The notes: a model not told the origin generated them from the sequence alone. Shown: positions 25,435 through 34,711, counted from the stretch's first letter. The stretch: 64,000 bases of DNA from Candidatus Sumerlaeota bacterium (GCA_030156535.1 JASGMJ010000005.1:1-64000), one strand, 5' to 3'. Translations and numbers: made by a program.

Positions 25435-26232
25435 TCATGGAGTTCCAGTAGACGCCGTTTTTGTGCCGTCCGGCAAGAGAAGAGCACGAACATGGCTCAG
25501 CCGGGCATCGGCAGCCAACGCCATGGCGGCCAGCGCGGCTGTCTCGGCGCGCAGGATCGCATCGCCCAGTGACGCCGCCCGGCAGCGCCCGGACGCCAGC
25601 AGCCCCGCTTCCCCGGCGTTCCAGCCCCCCTCCGGCCCGACAATCAGACAGAGCGCCGCATCGGCACTCTGGCGCACCACTTCGCCCAGCAACGGCGTCT
25701 GAACGCCCGAACGCTCGATCAGCGCCACGGGAATCGTGCCCGCCGTCTCCAGCTCGCCGACCAGCACGGCCAGCGGCACGGGATCGTGCAGCACCGGCAG
25801 CCAGAGACGCTCGCACTGCTTCAGCCGCTCGATCGCCAACCGGCGCCAGCGTTCATGCCGGGCGGCGCGCTTGCGTTCGTCCAGCCGCACGACCGTGTGT
25901 TCCGTTTCGATGGGGCGAAAGACTGTCGCACCGAGCTCGACGGCGCGGGCAATGGCGTCCTCGAACGCACCCGTGCGCGTCAGCGCGAGCGCAAGTTCCA
26001 TCGGCGGGCCGGGCGACTCCTCGCGCCGCGTGATCTCGCGGACATCGAGTGCGCCCTTGCGCGCGTCGGTGGCCACGGCACGCGCTTCCGTTCCGCGGCC
26101 ATCGAGCACCAACAGCTCCTGGCCGTCGCGGACGCGGCGGACTTTCGAAAGATGCGCGGCTTCCTCGGGGGCGAGCATAATCGGCTCGCCCGCCCGAAGC
26201 GGAGCATCGTGAAAGCAATGGTACAGGCGCAT
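25435..26232 (-). CDS. rsmE: 16S rRNA m3U1498 methyltransferase RsmE
   Basis: This 265-residue protein is a SPOUT-class methyltransferase matching RsmE. An N-terminal PUA-like part (HCFHDAPLRAGEPIML, HLSKVRRVRDGQELLVLDG) precedes the knot domain, with LALALTRTGAFEDAIARAVELGA at about 80-102, LIVGPEGGWNAGEA near 200 and SLGDAILRAETAALAAMAL near 223-241, the AdoMet-binding knot. It methylates U1498 of 16S rRNA. It lies between hpt and glgA in a minus-strand run with short spacing. Confidence 0.93.
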   Translation of the reverse strand: MRLYHCFHDAPLRAGEPIMLAPEEAAHLSKVRRVRDGQELLVLDGRGTEARAVATDARKGALDVREITRREESPGPPMELALALTRTGAFEDAIARAVELGATVFRPIETEHTVVRLDERKRAARHERWRRLAIERLKQCERLWLPVLHDPVPLAVLVGELETAGTIPVALIERSGVQTPLLGEVVRQSADAALCLIVGPEGGWNAGEAGLLASGRCRAASLGDAILRAETAALAAMALAADARLSHVRALLLPDGTKTASTGTP

Positions 26233-26271
26233 GATGGAAAGAGGACGGCGGCGGGACGCGCCGCCGAATCC

Positions 26272-26832
26272 CTAGCTGTAAATCTTCGGGTCCAGCACCC
26301 CGATGCAGTCCAGATTGCGGTAGTATTCGTTGTAATCGAGCCCGTAGCCGACAACGAACTCGTCGGCGATCTCAAAGCCCACGTACTTGATGGCGACTTC
26401 ACTCGCCCGCTGGGCCTTTTCCTTGTAGAGGAGCGCGCAGACTTCGATGCTGGCGGGCTGATGCACCCGCAGCAAATCGCAGATCGCCCGCAACGTCCGC
26501 CCCGAGTCGTAGATATCCTCGACGACGATGACTTCCTTGTTCCGGAGGTTGACTTCCACGTCCTTGGTGATCTGCACGTGGCCGGTGGTTGCCGTGCCGC
26601 CATGATAGGACGACGCGCCGCACATGTCCCAGGAATGCGGAACGGCAATCTGGCGCGAAAGGTCGCACATGAAGATCGCCGCGCCGCGCAGAATCCCCAC
26701 GAGCACCAGCTCGCGGTTCTTGTAGTCTTCGGTGATCTGCTCGCCAATTTCAGCGACGCGCTTCTGGATGACTTCCTTGCTGTAGAGCACCTTGGTGAGA
26801 TGCTGATCGAGGGGGTTGTTCAACCGGGTCAT
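26272..26832 (-). CDS. hpt: hypoxanthine phosphoribosyltransferase
   Basis: From ATG 26832 the protein is 186 residues, standard for bacterial Hpt. LVGILRGAAIFMCDLSRQI (about 44-62) and the PRPP-binding VVEDIYDSGRTLRAI (about 103-117) are conserved, and KYVGFEIADEFVVGYGLDYNEYYRNLDCIGVL at the C-terminus is typical. It salvages hypoxanthine/guanine to IMP/GMP. An upstream TTG start adding 13 residues is possible but less likely. It precedes rsmE by 39 bp on the minus strand. Confidence 0.93.
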   Translation of the reverse strand: MTRLNNPLDQHLTKVLYSKEVIQKRVAEIGEQITEDYKNRELVLVGILRGAAIFMCDLSRQIAVPHSWDMCGASSYHGGTATTGHVQITKDVEVNLRNKEVIVVEDIYDSGRTLRAICDLLRVHQPASIEVCALLYKEKAQRASEVAIKYVGFEIADEFVVGYGLDYNEYYRNLDCIGVLDPKIYS

Positions 26833-26970
26833 AGAGCGGAACTTTACCTCGGAGGGGATTATCGGACGCAATCAACGGGGCATTCGTTCCGTCCCGCGCT
26901 GGTGGAGGCGCGAGGTGAACCCCGGCGATGCCCGGGGCTCAACCGGAGTTTTCCATTCTTGCCGATCCGG

Positions 26971-27549
26971 CTAGCGCATCCGCCCTGCTCCGGGCACGGG
27001 AGCCGAAATCCGTTTCTCCCGCGACTTCTTGCCATCGATGAAGACGATCTCCAGCCCCTGATCGTAATACAGGTAGCTGACCTGCTCGAATTCGGGCCGG
27101 TCGAACCGCTTGATGTCCTGCGGATCGCCGTAGGTGCATACGGTGCGCACCTCATCCGTCAGTTCGGATTCCTCGAACTTGCCGCCGTCGAAGGTCAGCA
27201 CCTTCCCCTCGTCGATGTAAATCCACTGGGTCAGCGCCTTGGGCCGGCGTCCGGCCAGCACGTGCCCTTCCTCCAACTCAATGGGGAGCACGATGCGGCG
27301 GTCGAACGTGTGAACATTGCGGAAGTAATCGGGGCGGCCGTACTCGCGATAGACGTTTTCCTGCACCACGCGTTCGTGGGGTTCCTCGGGCCAGTCCATA
27401 TCCTCGCGCGGCCAGAACGTCGGCACGGCCATCACGTTGACGGAAAACTGGGGATCCAGAGTGACCGGCTTGTCCTCGGGGCCCTTTTCGCAGGCCAAGG
27501 CAAGCGCCAGCGCCACCATCAGCACGGGCGCCAACAGAAATCGGGTCAT
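26971..27549 (-). CDS. lipoprotein of unknown function
   Basis: From ATG 27549 the protein is 192 residues, with a signal sequence ending LALAC (lipobox Cys at about 20). The mature part (FWPREDMDWPEEPHERVVQE, GRPDYFRNVHTF, GKVLTFDGGKFEE, LEIVFIDGKKSREKRIS) is beta-rich and ends in a basic tail. YREYGRPDYFR is reminiscent of small repeat-type lipoprotein domains, but I do not recognise the family. An alternative ATG 12 bp upstream has no spacing to a ribosome site. It belongs to the minus-strand cluster of unknowns upstream of hpt. Confidence 0.6.
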   Translation of the reverse strand: MTRFLLAPVLMVALALALACEKGPEDKPVTLDPQFSVNVMAVPTFWPREDMDWPEEPHERVVQENVYREYGRPDYFRNVHTFDRRIVLPIELEEGHVLAGRRPKALTQWIYIDEGKVLTFDGGKFEESELTDEVRTVCTYGDPQDIKRFDRPEFEQVSYLYYDQGLEIVFIDGKKSREKRISAPVPGAGRMR

Positions 27550-27591
27550 GGGTAACGGCATCCTTGATCGGGGTCGGTTGCCTGGCGGAAC

Positions 27592-27807
27592 TCAGCCAAG
27601 CATGGAGTCGAGCTGCTTCCTGATTGTCTCGTATTCCTTGCGAATACCCTGCAGCTCGGCGTTTTCCGCGCGCAGACGCTGCACTTCCTCTTCCAACTGG
27701 CTCACCTGATCTTCGAGTTCCGCCACCTGGTCCATCTGGACGGCGATCACCTCGTCCTTTTCCTTGATCCGTTCCTGAATGCGGGTGAGCAGGTCCGTGG
27801 TCTCCAT
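27592..27807 (-). CDS. small coiled-coil protein (71 residues)
   Basis: From ATG 27807 the protein reads as one long coiled coil: TDLLTRIQERIKEKDEVIAV, QMDQVAELEDQVSQLEEEVQ and RLRAENAELQGIRKEYETI carry clear heptads. The composition resembles ZapB-like or other small cell-division/scaffold coiled coils; I cannot assign one. The longer frame that continues upstream is a shadow of the neighbouring YIP1-type gene. It lies between that gene and the lipoprotein gene. Confidence 0.6.
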   Translation of the reverse strand: METTDLLTRIQERIKEKDEVIAVQMDQVAELEDQVSQLEEEVQRLRAENAELQGIRKEYETIRKQLDSMLG

Positions 27808-27893
27808 GGTATGCCGGGCCTTGGGAGGGGGATTCTCGCTGCGGCTTCCCGCCGCATGGAAAGTCAAGCAGCCCCCGCCCCGCCGGGCAAGCC

Positions 27894-28625
27894 CTACTGT
27901 CCGAGGGCTGCCGCGACGCCGCCCACGCCGATGACCAGCGCCACCAGCAGCAGCATTCCCCCGCAACACACGATAATCGGCAGCAGCACCGCCATCACAC
28001 CCCGCCACGTGTCCGTCTCGTGGGTGTTGATCACCCCGAGAATCTGCGCTACAATCATCCACGGCCCCGCAATGTACCCACCAACGCACGGAATAATCGC
28101 CAGCAGATTGATCGCCGCCGCGTAACAACACACCCGGAACGTGGCCTCGAAACCCTTGTTCGCTCCCCCCACGATCATCAGGCACAGGTGCAGAATCCCC
28201 GCCTGCATGAACAAGCCCCCCGCCGCAAACAGCGGCGTGAGCACCAGCGTGCACAGCATCGTGCCGGCAAAAATGGCAAAGCCAGCGATGGCATCCTCGG
28301 TGTTCCTTCCACTTGCAAGCGCCGGAATCAGCGTGATGCCCTGAATAACGACCTGCAGCAGCATCACGGCGAAGGCGACGACGCTGCTCATGATAACGCC
28401 AAAGTACAACGGCTTGAGAAAGTCCCCCTCCAGCCGCATGGTGCGGAAGAACTCTGTCGGCCGCGCAAAGACCGGCTTCACCGTCTCGACAAGCCGGCTC
28501 ACAAGCCCCAGGTTCGGATCCTCCCACGCCGGGCCGCTGCGCGGGTCCACGCCCAGGGCGTACTGCCCATAGCTGGGATCAATGCCGCTGGGCACCTGAT
28601 AGGAGGGGTAGCTGGGATCCGTCAT
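27894..28625 (-). CDS. YIP1-family membrane protein
   Basis: From ATG 28625 the protein is 243 residues. A proline/tyrosine-rich N-terminus (PSYPSYQVPSGIDPSYGQYA) precedes VKPVFARPTEFFRTMRLEGDFLKPLYFGV (about 50-78), the opening pattern of bacterial YIP1-domain proteins. Five hydrophobic segments lie at about 75-100, 108-130, 140-165, 175-200 and 212-240. The function of bacterial YIP1 proteins is unknown. It is the first gene of the minus-strand cluster that leads to hpt, and is divergent from the radical SAM gene. Confidence 0.75.
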   Translation of the reverse strand: MTDPSYPSYQVPSGIDPSYGQYALGVDPRSGPAWEDPNLGLVSRLVETVKPVFARPTEFFRTMRLEGDFLKPLYFGVIMSSVVAFAVMLLQVVIQGITLIPALASGRNTEDAIAGFAIFAGTMLCTLVLTPLFAAGGLFMQAGILHLCLMIVGGANKGFEATFRVCCYAAAINLLAIIPCVGGYIAGPWMIVAQILGVINTHETDTWRGVMAVLLPIIVCCGGMLLLVALVIGVGGVAAALGQ

Positions 28626-28883
28626 GGGGAGGCCCTCTGGGGAGAAGAAGTGTCCGCTGATTCGAGGAATGGGAAGTGAGTTGCCCGGCGGATGCAAAGG
28701 ATTTACTGGATAACTCTTACTTGATGGAATGCCGCGTATTCACCAGCCCCCGGTTCTTGCTAGGGAAAAGGAAGACAAACTCGGATAGCCCCGCTCCTTG
28801 ACACGGCGGCCCCGCTGGACCGATACCAGAACCGAGAGAGTTCCGCACTGGGCACGCCGCGGCCCGCAGGAGCGCCGATCCTT

Positions 28884-30332
28884 ATGCACATTGCCTTTAT
28901 CACCGCCTACGACCCCCGCGTGCCCTATCAGGTCAGCCTGCCGCCCCTCGGCATTGGCTACCTGTCGGCGTGGCTCAAGAAGCACTGCTGGTGGGCCGAG
29001 ACCAGTTTCCACCACACGGCCGAGGAACTCATCGCCGCCAAGCCCGACCTCGTCGGCGTCTCCTCCACCACCGAAAACTTCACCCACGCCACCAATCTGG
29101 CCGTCCGCATCAAGGAAGCCCTGGGTGTGCCGATCATCGGCGGCGGCATGCACATCACCAGTCTGCCGCACGTCCTGCCCGCCGTCTACGACGCCGGGGT
29201 CATTGGCGAGGGCGAGCAGACGTTCCTGGAAATCGTCCAGCTCTACCACGACGTCAAGACGCCCACCGACGCCGACTTCGAGAAAATCAAGGGCATCGTG
29301 TGGCGCCGCGACGGCCGCATCGTCATCAACCCGTCGCAGGACCTCATCAAGAACCTCGACGATCTCCCCTACCCCGATCGCGATCTGATCGACCACGGCT
29401 GGAAGATCCCCGCCACCGACACGATCCACATGATCAGCAGCCGAGGCTGCCCCTACAAGTGTTCCTTCTGCTCCAGCTCGCTGCACTGGAAGCGCTTCCG
29501 CTTTTTCTCGCCCGAGTACGTGGCCCGCGAAATCGAGTACGTCCGCGAGCGCTACAACCCCGAGATCATCTACTTCTTCGACGATCTGTTCGTCGGGCAC
29601 ATCGGCCGCTGGCGCAAAGTCGTCGAACTCTTCCGCGAAACGAAACTCCACGAAGGCGTGCAGTTCCGCGCCTATGCCCGCGTCGATCTCATCACCGAGC
29701 AGATGGCCGAAGAGTTCGCCGAAATCAATTTCAAGTACATCGACTTTGGCTTCGAGTCCAACAACCAGGACGTCCTGACGTTCCTGACAAAGACACGCGT
29801 CACCCCCGAGATCAACCAGGCAGCCGTCGATCAATGCCACAAGAACGGCATCTCCATCGGCGCCAACTTCATCATCGGCAGCCCCGTGGAGACGCCCGAG
29901 GCCCTGCAGGAAACCTACGACTTCGCCGCGCGCAACCGCGATGCGATCGACCGCTGTTCCGTCGGCCCGCTGCAACCCCTGCCCGGCACGCCGATCTGGG
30001 ACTATGCAAAGGGAAAAGGCATGGTCGAGGACGAGATGGACTTCAGCTATCTCGGCGTCACCATCGACAACTTCGACTTCGCGACGTTCCCCTTCATGGG
30101 CGAGGCCACGACGCACGAACAATTCTGGGCCGACTGGCAGCGCTTCCACACGCTCGCCAAGGAAATCAACTACGTCGGGCAGATTCGCCGTCTGACGCAC
30201 CAGCGCGACCTGCGCGAATGGCAACTGCGCCAGCTTCGCGACGACCTCGCGCGCCTCAACGGCTCGCGCCTGATCCGCGCCGCCAACTGGGTGCGCGGCA
30301 TCGCCGGCCAGACCGAACCCGCCACGGCCTGA
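28884..30332 (+). CDS. B12-binding domain radical SAM protein
   Basis: The 482-residue protein has an N-terminal cobalamin-binding-type domain (about 1-130: MHIAFITAYDPRVPYQ, PPLGIGYLSAWLK, DLVGVSSTTENF, VPIIGGGMHIT) and a radical SAM core with RGCPYKCSFCSS (about 186-197), the CxxxCxxC Fe4S4 site, followed by the TIM-barrel strands IIYFFDDLF, GVQFRAYARVD and FKYIDFGFES. A DxHxxG cobalamin ligand motif is not apparent. Class B relatives act as methyltransferases or on complex substrates; the substrate here is unknown. It stands alone and is divergent from the YIP1 gene. Confidence 0.88.
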   Translation: MHIAFITAYDPRVPYQVSLPPLGIGYLSAWLKKHCWWAETSFHHTAEELIAAKPDLVGVSSTTENFTHATNLAVRIKEALGVPIIGGGMHITSLPHVLPAVYDAGVIGEGEQTFLEIVQLYHDVKTPTDADFEKIKGIVWRRDGRIVINPSQDLIKNLDDLPYPDRDLIDHGWKIPATDTIHMISSRGCPYKCSFCSSSLHWKRFRFFSPEYVAREIEYVRERYNPEIIYFFDDLFVGHIGRWRKVVELFRETKLHEGVQFRAYARVDLITEQMAEEFAEINFKYIDFGFESNNQDVLTFLTKTRVTPEINQAAVDQCHKNGISIGANFIIGSPVETPEALQETYDFAARNRDAIDRCSVGPLQPLPGTPIWDYAKGKGMVEDEMDFSYLGVTIDNFDFATFPFMGEATTHEQFWADWQRFHTLAKEINYVGQIRRLTHQRDLREWQLRQLRDDLARLNGSRLIRAANWVRGIAGQTEPATA

Positions 30333-30472
30333 CAAACCAACGGGCATACGGCGGGCGGGGCGGACTCGCCCCCCCTTCCCGCGCAATCCATCAGGCCCCG
30401 CTGCTGTGCTTCAGGCCGCCGCTGTTGTTCCCTTTGGCCCTTTCGGTCCCTTGGGTCCCTTTGCTCCTCCCG

Positions 30473-31216
30473 TCACATGCCGAGACCGCCCGTCACCTCA
30501 ATCGTCTGCCCGGTGATATAGCCCGCCGCGTCGGTGCACAGAAATCCGACGATGCCCGCGATGTCCTCGGGCTGGCCGAAACGCCCCGCCGGAATCTGGC
30601 CGAGCAGCGCGCCCTTCTGCTCGTCGTTCAACTCGTCCGTCATCCGCGTCTGGATGAAACCGGGCGCCACGGCGTTGACCAGAATGTTGCGCGAGGCAAG
30701 TTCCTTGGCCAGCGACTTGGTCAGCCCGATCATCCCGGCCTTCGACGCGCAGTAGTTCGCCTGCCCGGGATTGCCGATGATGCCGACGATCGACGTGATA
30801 TTCACAATGCGGCCCCAGCGATTCTTCATCAACGGCCGCGCCGCCGCACGTGACAGCAGAAACGCCGACTTCAAATTGGTGTCGAGCACCGTGTCCCAGT
30901 CCTCGTCCTTCATCCGCATCAGCAAGCCGTCGCGCGTGATGCCCGCGTTGTTCACCAGAATGTGAACGCCGCCCAGGTCCTTGACGGCCTTGTCCACGAG
31001 CGCGGCGCAGAACGCCGCATCCCCCACGTCGCCGTTCAGCCCCTCGGCCTTGCCGCCCGCCGCCACGATGGCTTCCACGGTGGAAGCCGTGGTCGCTGCG
31101 CTGCGCGCATTCACGAGAACGGTGGCGCCCAACTCGGCCAGCCGCAGCGCGATCGCGCGTCCAATGCCCTGGCCCGCGCCCGTGACGATGGCAACTTTCT
31201 CTGTCAGTTCAGCCAT
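30473..31216 (-). CDS. fabG: 3-oxoacyl-[ACP] reductase FabG
   Basis: From ATG 31216 the protein is 247 residues, an SDR reductase: VTGAGQGIGRAIALRLAELG (about 11-30) binds NADPH, VNNAGITRDGLLMRMKDEDW (about 87-106) is a FabG signature, and ITSIVG (Ser about 139) with YCASKAG (Tyr about 152, Lys about 156) is the catalytic set; the C-terminus GYITGQTIEVTGGLGM is standard. It reduces 3-oxoacyl-ACP in fatty-acid elongation. AGAGGA lies 8 bp upstream. A membrane-protein gene separates it from fabD, and no acpP or fabF follows. Confidence 0.94.
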   Translation of the reverse strand: MAELTEKVAIVTGAGQGIGRAIALRLAELGATVLVNARSAATTASTVEAIVAAGGKAEGLNGDVGDAAFCAALVDKAVKDLGGVHILVNNAGITRDGLLMRMKDEDWDTVLDTNLKSAFLLSRAAARPLMKNRWGRIVNITSIVGIIGNPGQANYCASKAGMIGLTKSLAKELASRNILVNAVAPGFIQTRMTDELNDEQKGALLGQIPAGRFGQPEDIAGIVGFLCTDAAGYITGQTIEVTGGLGM

Positions 31217-31283
31217 GCTTATTCCTCTGCTCAAAACTTGGTGACGCAGGATGGAGTCCCCTCGCCGCGCGCCGCAATGCGAT

Positions 31284-32420
31284 TCAAGCCGCGTCCGCCG
31301 GGTCATTGTTCTTCATCGGCGGATGAGCCAATTCGTACCCCCGGGGGAACGTCTCGCGCGCCCAACGCTCGCCGTCCGGGTCGCGCATCACCACCACCGA
31401 CATGTAGAGGTTGAACGTGTACGCCAGCCGCTGGCGGCGCTCCTCCGCCTGCTTCGCCTTCTTCTCCAATTGCTCAGACGTCGGGGGCTTTGCCGCCCTT
31501 CGGCGCACCACCACGCCAATCAGGACAACCGCCGCGAGCGCCAACCACGGCAGGACAACGGAAAGCGAAATCACCGACTCAACCGTTCCAACAGCGTAGG
31601 CAACAAGACGGAAGACAAAAATGCACACGCCGACAATCGCCCCCAGAACAACAAGGGCCGCAACAATCTTGACCAGTTCCAGGCAGGAGTTCCGGATGCG
31701 CTCGCGCCATGGCAGCTTTGGCGCCTCGGGTTCCTCCTGCAAATACGGCTTCGCGGCGGAAAACCACATAAACGAGGTTGAGTCGAGAAACACGTCCTGC
31801 GTCTTCAGCCCTGCGCCCGCGACGCGAAAGAAAGCATCGCCCAGATACAGCAGCGCCGCGATGGCGAGAAGAAGCCAGGCAACGGGGAGGTCGGCCTCAA
31901 CATAGACCATCGTACAGAGAAACCCGGAAATGACAACATACACGGCGATGGAAACAATCAGCCCCACCAGCCAGTCGCGCCGGATTTCCAGGTAGTGCGC
32001 CTCGGTAATCTCGCTGGCCGTTAGGCCCGTCATCCACAGATCCAGCGCGGCCGCCTCGCAATACTGCATCCCTCCAAAGATTGCCGCAATGCGCGACGGA
32101 ATCGTGGTCCACGATGCCTTGCGCGGTTTCGTCATTTCCTTGTTCACCTTGTCGAGCCACCGCCGCGTCAGCCCCAGCGTCAGCAGCGTCGCCACAACAA
32201 GCACCAGGGACAGCAGAACGTACCCGAGCGTCACCCACGCTTCCGTCCCCTGATTGGGAGCGGGGGCGCTCTGGAAGAACTTGCGGCGTTTGCGGCGCGA
32301 CACGCGCAGTTGCTCCATCGCCAGATAGAGCGCGTTCGTGTCCTCCGCCGCCAACAACGGATCCTTGCGCCTGACCCAGGCGGGGAAACGCTTCTTCAGC
32401 GGTGGGGAATCGGAGGACAT
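31284..32420 (-). CDS. polytopic membrane protein, unknown function
   Basis: The 378-residue protein has a basic N-terminus, a hydrophobic hairpin at about 62-85, hydrophobic segments at about 145-172, 178-195, 240-268 and 285-310, and a charged C-terminal coiled tail (EQLEKKAKQAEERRQRL, about 325-341). SASEI-type segments (TGLTASEITEAHYLEIRRDW) lie between membrane parts. I do not recognise a family. It sits between fabD and fabG in the fatty-acid cluster, 67 bp before the fabG start, with a terminator-like hairpin and repeats separating it from fabD. Confidence 0.5.
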   Translation of the reverse strand: MSSDSPPLKKRFPAWVRRKDPLLAAEDTNALYLAMEQLRVSRRKRRKFFQSAPAPNQGTEAWVTLGYVLLSLVLVVATLLTLGLTRRWLDKVNKEMTKPRKASWTTIPSRIAAIFGGMQYCEAAALDLWMTGLTASEITEAHYLEIRRDWLVGLIVSIAVYVVISGFLCTMVYVEADLPVAWLLLAIAALLYLGDAFFRVAGAGLKTQDVFLDSTSFMWFSAAKPYLQEEPEAPKLPWRERIRNSCLELVKIVAALVVLGAIVGVCIFVFRLVAYAVGTVESVISLSVVLPWLALAAVVLIGVVVRRRAAKPPTSEQLEKKAKQAEERRQRLAYTFNLYMSVVVMRDPDGERWARETFPRGYELAHPPMKNNDPADAA

Positions 32421-32427
32421 GGAGAGC

Positions 32428-32491
32428 GTGGTTCGTGGTTTGTGGTTCGTGATTCGAAAGGAAGTTTTCAGTTCTCAGTTCTCAGTTTCAC
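32428..32491. repeat. two adjacent heptamer arrays
   Basis: Positions 32428-32456 read GTGGTTC GTGGTTT GTGGTTC GTGATTC, four degenerate 7-bp units. Positions 32465-32491 read TTTTCAG TTCTCAG TTCTCAG then a partial unit. The two families occur next to each other here and at 39834-39883. Confidence 0.7.
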
Positions 32492-32650
32492 TTCCGCAGT
32501 TCGCGGGGACTCCGTTTGCTTTTGCAACAAGATGATCTTCTCCCCCATCTCGCTTTCGTGCAAATTCGTGGTCTCTTCTCTTCTTTGTGTCTCCGTGTCT
32601 CCGTGGTGAATTCTTCTCCGCGTCTCCGTGGCGAGGCGCAACATAGGACA

Positions 32651-32678
32651 AACGCCCCGGCGATGAGACCGGGGCGTT
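32651..32678 (-). terminator. terminator-like hairpin after fabD
   Basis: AACGCCCCGG (32651-32660) and CCGGGGCGTT (32669-32678) form a perfect 10-bp stem with an 8-nt loop, 33 bp past the fabD stop. On the minus strand it is followed only by TTTGTCC, so termination may be incomplete. Confidence 0.55.
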
Positions 32679-32710
32679 CGTGATTGTCGCAGGCTGTGTC
32701 AGGAATCGCG

Positions 32711-33652
32711 TCAGGCGCTCTTGAGCGCTTCGATGGTTTTTTGAATCGCATCCCAGGATTCCGTCGTGTGGCACGGGATGTCCTTGGCGATGCGGCGGAC
32801 GAGGCCGGAGAGCACCTTGCCGCTGCCGACTTCCACGAACGCCTCGGCGCCGAGGTCCACCAGCTTCTGCACGCACTCGACCCAGCGCACCGCGCTGGTC
32901 ACCTGGCGGACGAGGGACGTGCGGATCGCGTCGGCGTCTTCGAGCACGGCCGCGTCCACGTTGTTCACGAAACGGCACGCGGGAGCGGCGAGCGAGGCAG
33001 CCGCGAGTGCCTTCTCCATCGTGTCGGCCGCAGGCGCAACGAGCGGCGAGTGGAAGGCGCCGCTGACGGGCAACGGCAGCGCGCGCTTGGCGCCGGCTTC
33101 CTTGCACTTTTCGCAGGCGGCCGTGACGGCGGCGGGATCGCCGCTGATAACGGTCTGCTTCGGATCGTTGAAATTCGCGGGCACGGCCACTTCGTTGGCG
33201 GAACTGACGGCGGCGCAAATCTCCGCAACCTTCGCGTTGTCCAGCCCGATGATGGCAGCCATGGCGCCGGGGCGTTGCGAGCCCGCCTCGGCAAAGGCCA
33301 GACCGCGTGTGCGCACCAGCTTCAGCCCCGTCTCGTAGTCGAAGACGCCGGCGGCGTACAGCGCGGTGTACTCGCCGAGCGAATGCCCGGCCACGGCAAA
33401 CGGCACGATGCCCGCGTCACGCAGCACCGCCAGCGTCGCCGCGCTGGCAACGTAGAGCGCGGGCTGAGTGTTCTGCGTCTGCTTGAGTTCGTCCTCGGGC
33501 CCCTCGGCCATCAGCTTCGCGAGACCGTATCCGGCCACCTCGTCTGCCTTGGCGAGCAGCGCCCGGGCACCGGCGTGCTGGGCGGCGGCTTCGCTGGCCA
33601 TGCCGACGGCCTGCGATCCTTGTCCCGGAAACAAGAGGGCAATTTTCGACAT
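32711..33652 (-). CDS. fabD: malonyl-CoA:ACP transacylase
   Basis: This 313-residue protein starts with the GQGSQ oxyanion motif (LFPGQGSQAVGM, residues 7-18). GHSLGEYTAL (about 90-99) carries the nucleophile serine, QRPGAMAAIIGL lies at about 126-137, and the SGAFHSPLVAPAAD block (about 198-211) contains the catalytic histidine. It loads malonyl from CoA to ACP in fatty-acid synthesis. It lies 57 bp after fabH in the rpmF-plsX-fabH-fabD run. Confidence 0.95.
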   Translation of the reverse strand: MSKIALLFPGQGSQAVGMASEAAAQHAGARALLAKADEVAGYGLAKLMAEGPEDELKQTQNTQPALYVASAATLAVLRDAGIVPFAVAGHSLGEYTALYAAGVFDYETGLKLVRTRGLAFAEAGSQRPGAMAAIIGLDNAKVAEICAAVSSANEVAVPANFNDPKQTVISGDPAAVTAACEKCKEAGAKRALPLPVSGAFHSPLVAPAADTMEKALAAASLAAPACRFVNNVDAAVLEDADAIRTSLVRQVTSAVRWVECVQKLVDLGAEAFVEVGSGKVLSGLVRRIAKDIPCHTTESWDAIQKTIEALKSA

Positions 33653-33709
33653 CGTTCCTTCTCCCTATGCTATTGCTGTATGTGGGTGATTACTCTGCGG
33701 GCGCCGCGC

Positions 33710-34711
33710 CTACCACTTCACAATCGCGGAGCCATACGTGTACCCCGCACCAAACGCCACGAGCGCCAGGGTCTTCCCCTTCGTCAAACGCCCGTCTTCG
33801 AGCAGGTCCATCATCCCCAGCGGGATCGTCACCGACGCCGTGTTGCCGTACTTGTCGATGTTCACGATCATGCGCTCGGGCGGCAGGCTCAGACGCGCTG
33901 CGCCCGCCTCGATGATCCGCAGGTTGGCCTGGTGCGGAATCAGCAGATCCACGTCCGCGGACGTGATCGACGCGGCCGTCAGCGCCTCGTCGAGTGCCTG
34001 GATGAAAATGCGGACGGCAAACTTGAAGACTTCGCGGCCATTCATGCGCAGATTGGGGGTGCCGTTGTTGCGTGCCTGGGGAAGCGACGGATCGACGGGG
34101 CTATCGCACACCATCCGGATCTGCTCGCTCCCCGAGCCGTCCGCACCGACGCAGGTGCTGTAGACGCCACTGTCGCTGCCATCCGTCACCGGGCCCATGA
34201 CAATCGCGGAGGCGCCGTCGCCGAACAGAATGCATGTGGCGCGGTCGGTGAAGTCAACGAAGCGGCTTTGCGCCTCGGCGGCCACAATCAGGATGTGGCG
34301 GTGCGCCCCCGTGCGGATCAGCTTGTCGGCCAGGTGCATTCCGTACAGGAACCCGGAGCACGCCGCGTTGATGTCGAGCGCCCCGGCCATGCCGATTTCC
34401 GGCCCCAGACGGCGGTGGATATCGCAAGCCAGCGAGGGGCACTGGCGGTCGGCCGTGTATGTGCACGCCAGGATCAGATCGACGTCGGAGGTCTTGAGGC
34501 CCGCATTGTCGAGCGCTCGGCGGCAGGACTCGGCGGCATGGTCGGCAAGCAGTTCACCCTCGCCAAGAATGCGCCGCTCCCTGATTCCAGTGCGCGACAA
34601 GATCCATTCATCGTTCGTATCGACCATGCGCGAGAGTTCGGCGTTGGTCAGGACTTTCTCGGGGATGCTGGCCCCAATTCCAAGGATGCCGGCACGGGCA
34701 GGAAGATTCAC
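33710..34711 (-). CDS. fabH: 3-oxoacyl-[ACP] synthase III (KAS III)
   Basis: The 333-residue protein is KAS III: SRTGIRERRI (about 40-49) near the N-terminus, DINAACSGFLYG with the active cysteine at about 115, LFGDGASAIVMG (about 160), HQANLRI (catalytic His at about 258) and GNTASVTIP (Asn at about 288). It condenses acyl-CoA with malonyl-ACP to start fatty-acid synthesis. Gene order plsX-fabH-fabD with rpmF upstream is the classical bacterial cluster. Confidence 0.95.
   Translation of the reverse strand: MNLPARAGILGIGASIPEKVLTNAELSRMVDTNDEWILSRTGIRERRILGEGELLADHAAESCRRALDNAGLKTSDVDLILACTYTADRQCPSLACDIHRRLGPEIGMAGALDINAACSGFLYGMHLADKLIRTGAHRHILIVAAEAQSRFVDFTDRATCILFGDGASAIVMGPVTDGSDSGVYSTCVGADGSGSEQIRMVCDSPVDPSLPQARNNGTPNLRMNGREVFKFAVRIFIQALDEALTAASITSADVDLLIPHQANLRIIEAGAARLSLPPERMIVNIDKYGNTASVTIPLGMMDLLEDGRLTKGKTLALVAFGAGYTYGSAIVKW

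Larger units (their letters stand above)
32421..32710. other. repeat-filled gap inside the fatty-acid gene cluster
   Basis: No gene. It contains two heptamer arrays (GTGGTTC type at 32428-32456 and TTTTCAG type at 32465-32491), a dispersed repeat with GCACGAAA/CGTGGTCTC and the CTCCGTGTCTCCGTGGTGAA end of the MITE family (about 32556-32611), and the fabD terminator-like hairpin at 32651-32678. Confidence 0.65.
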
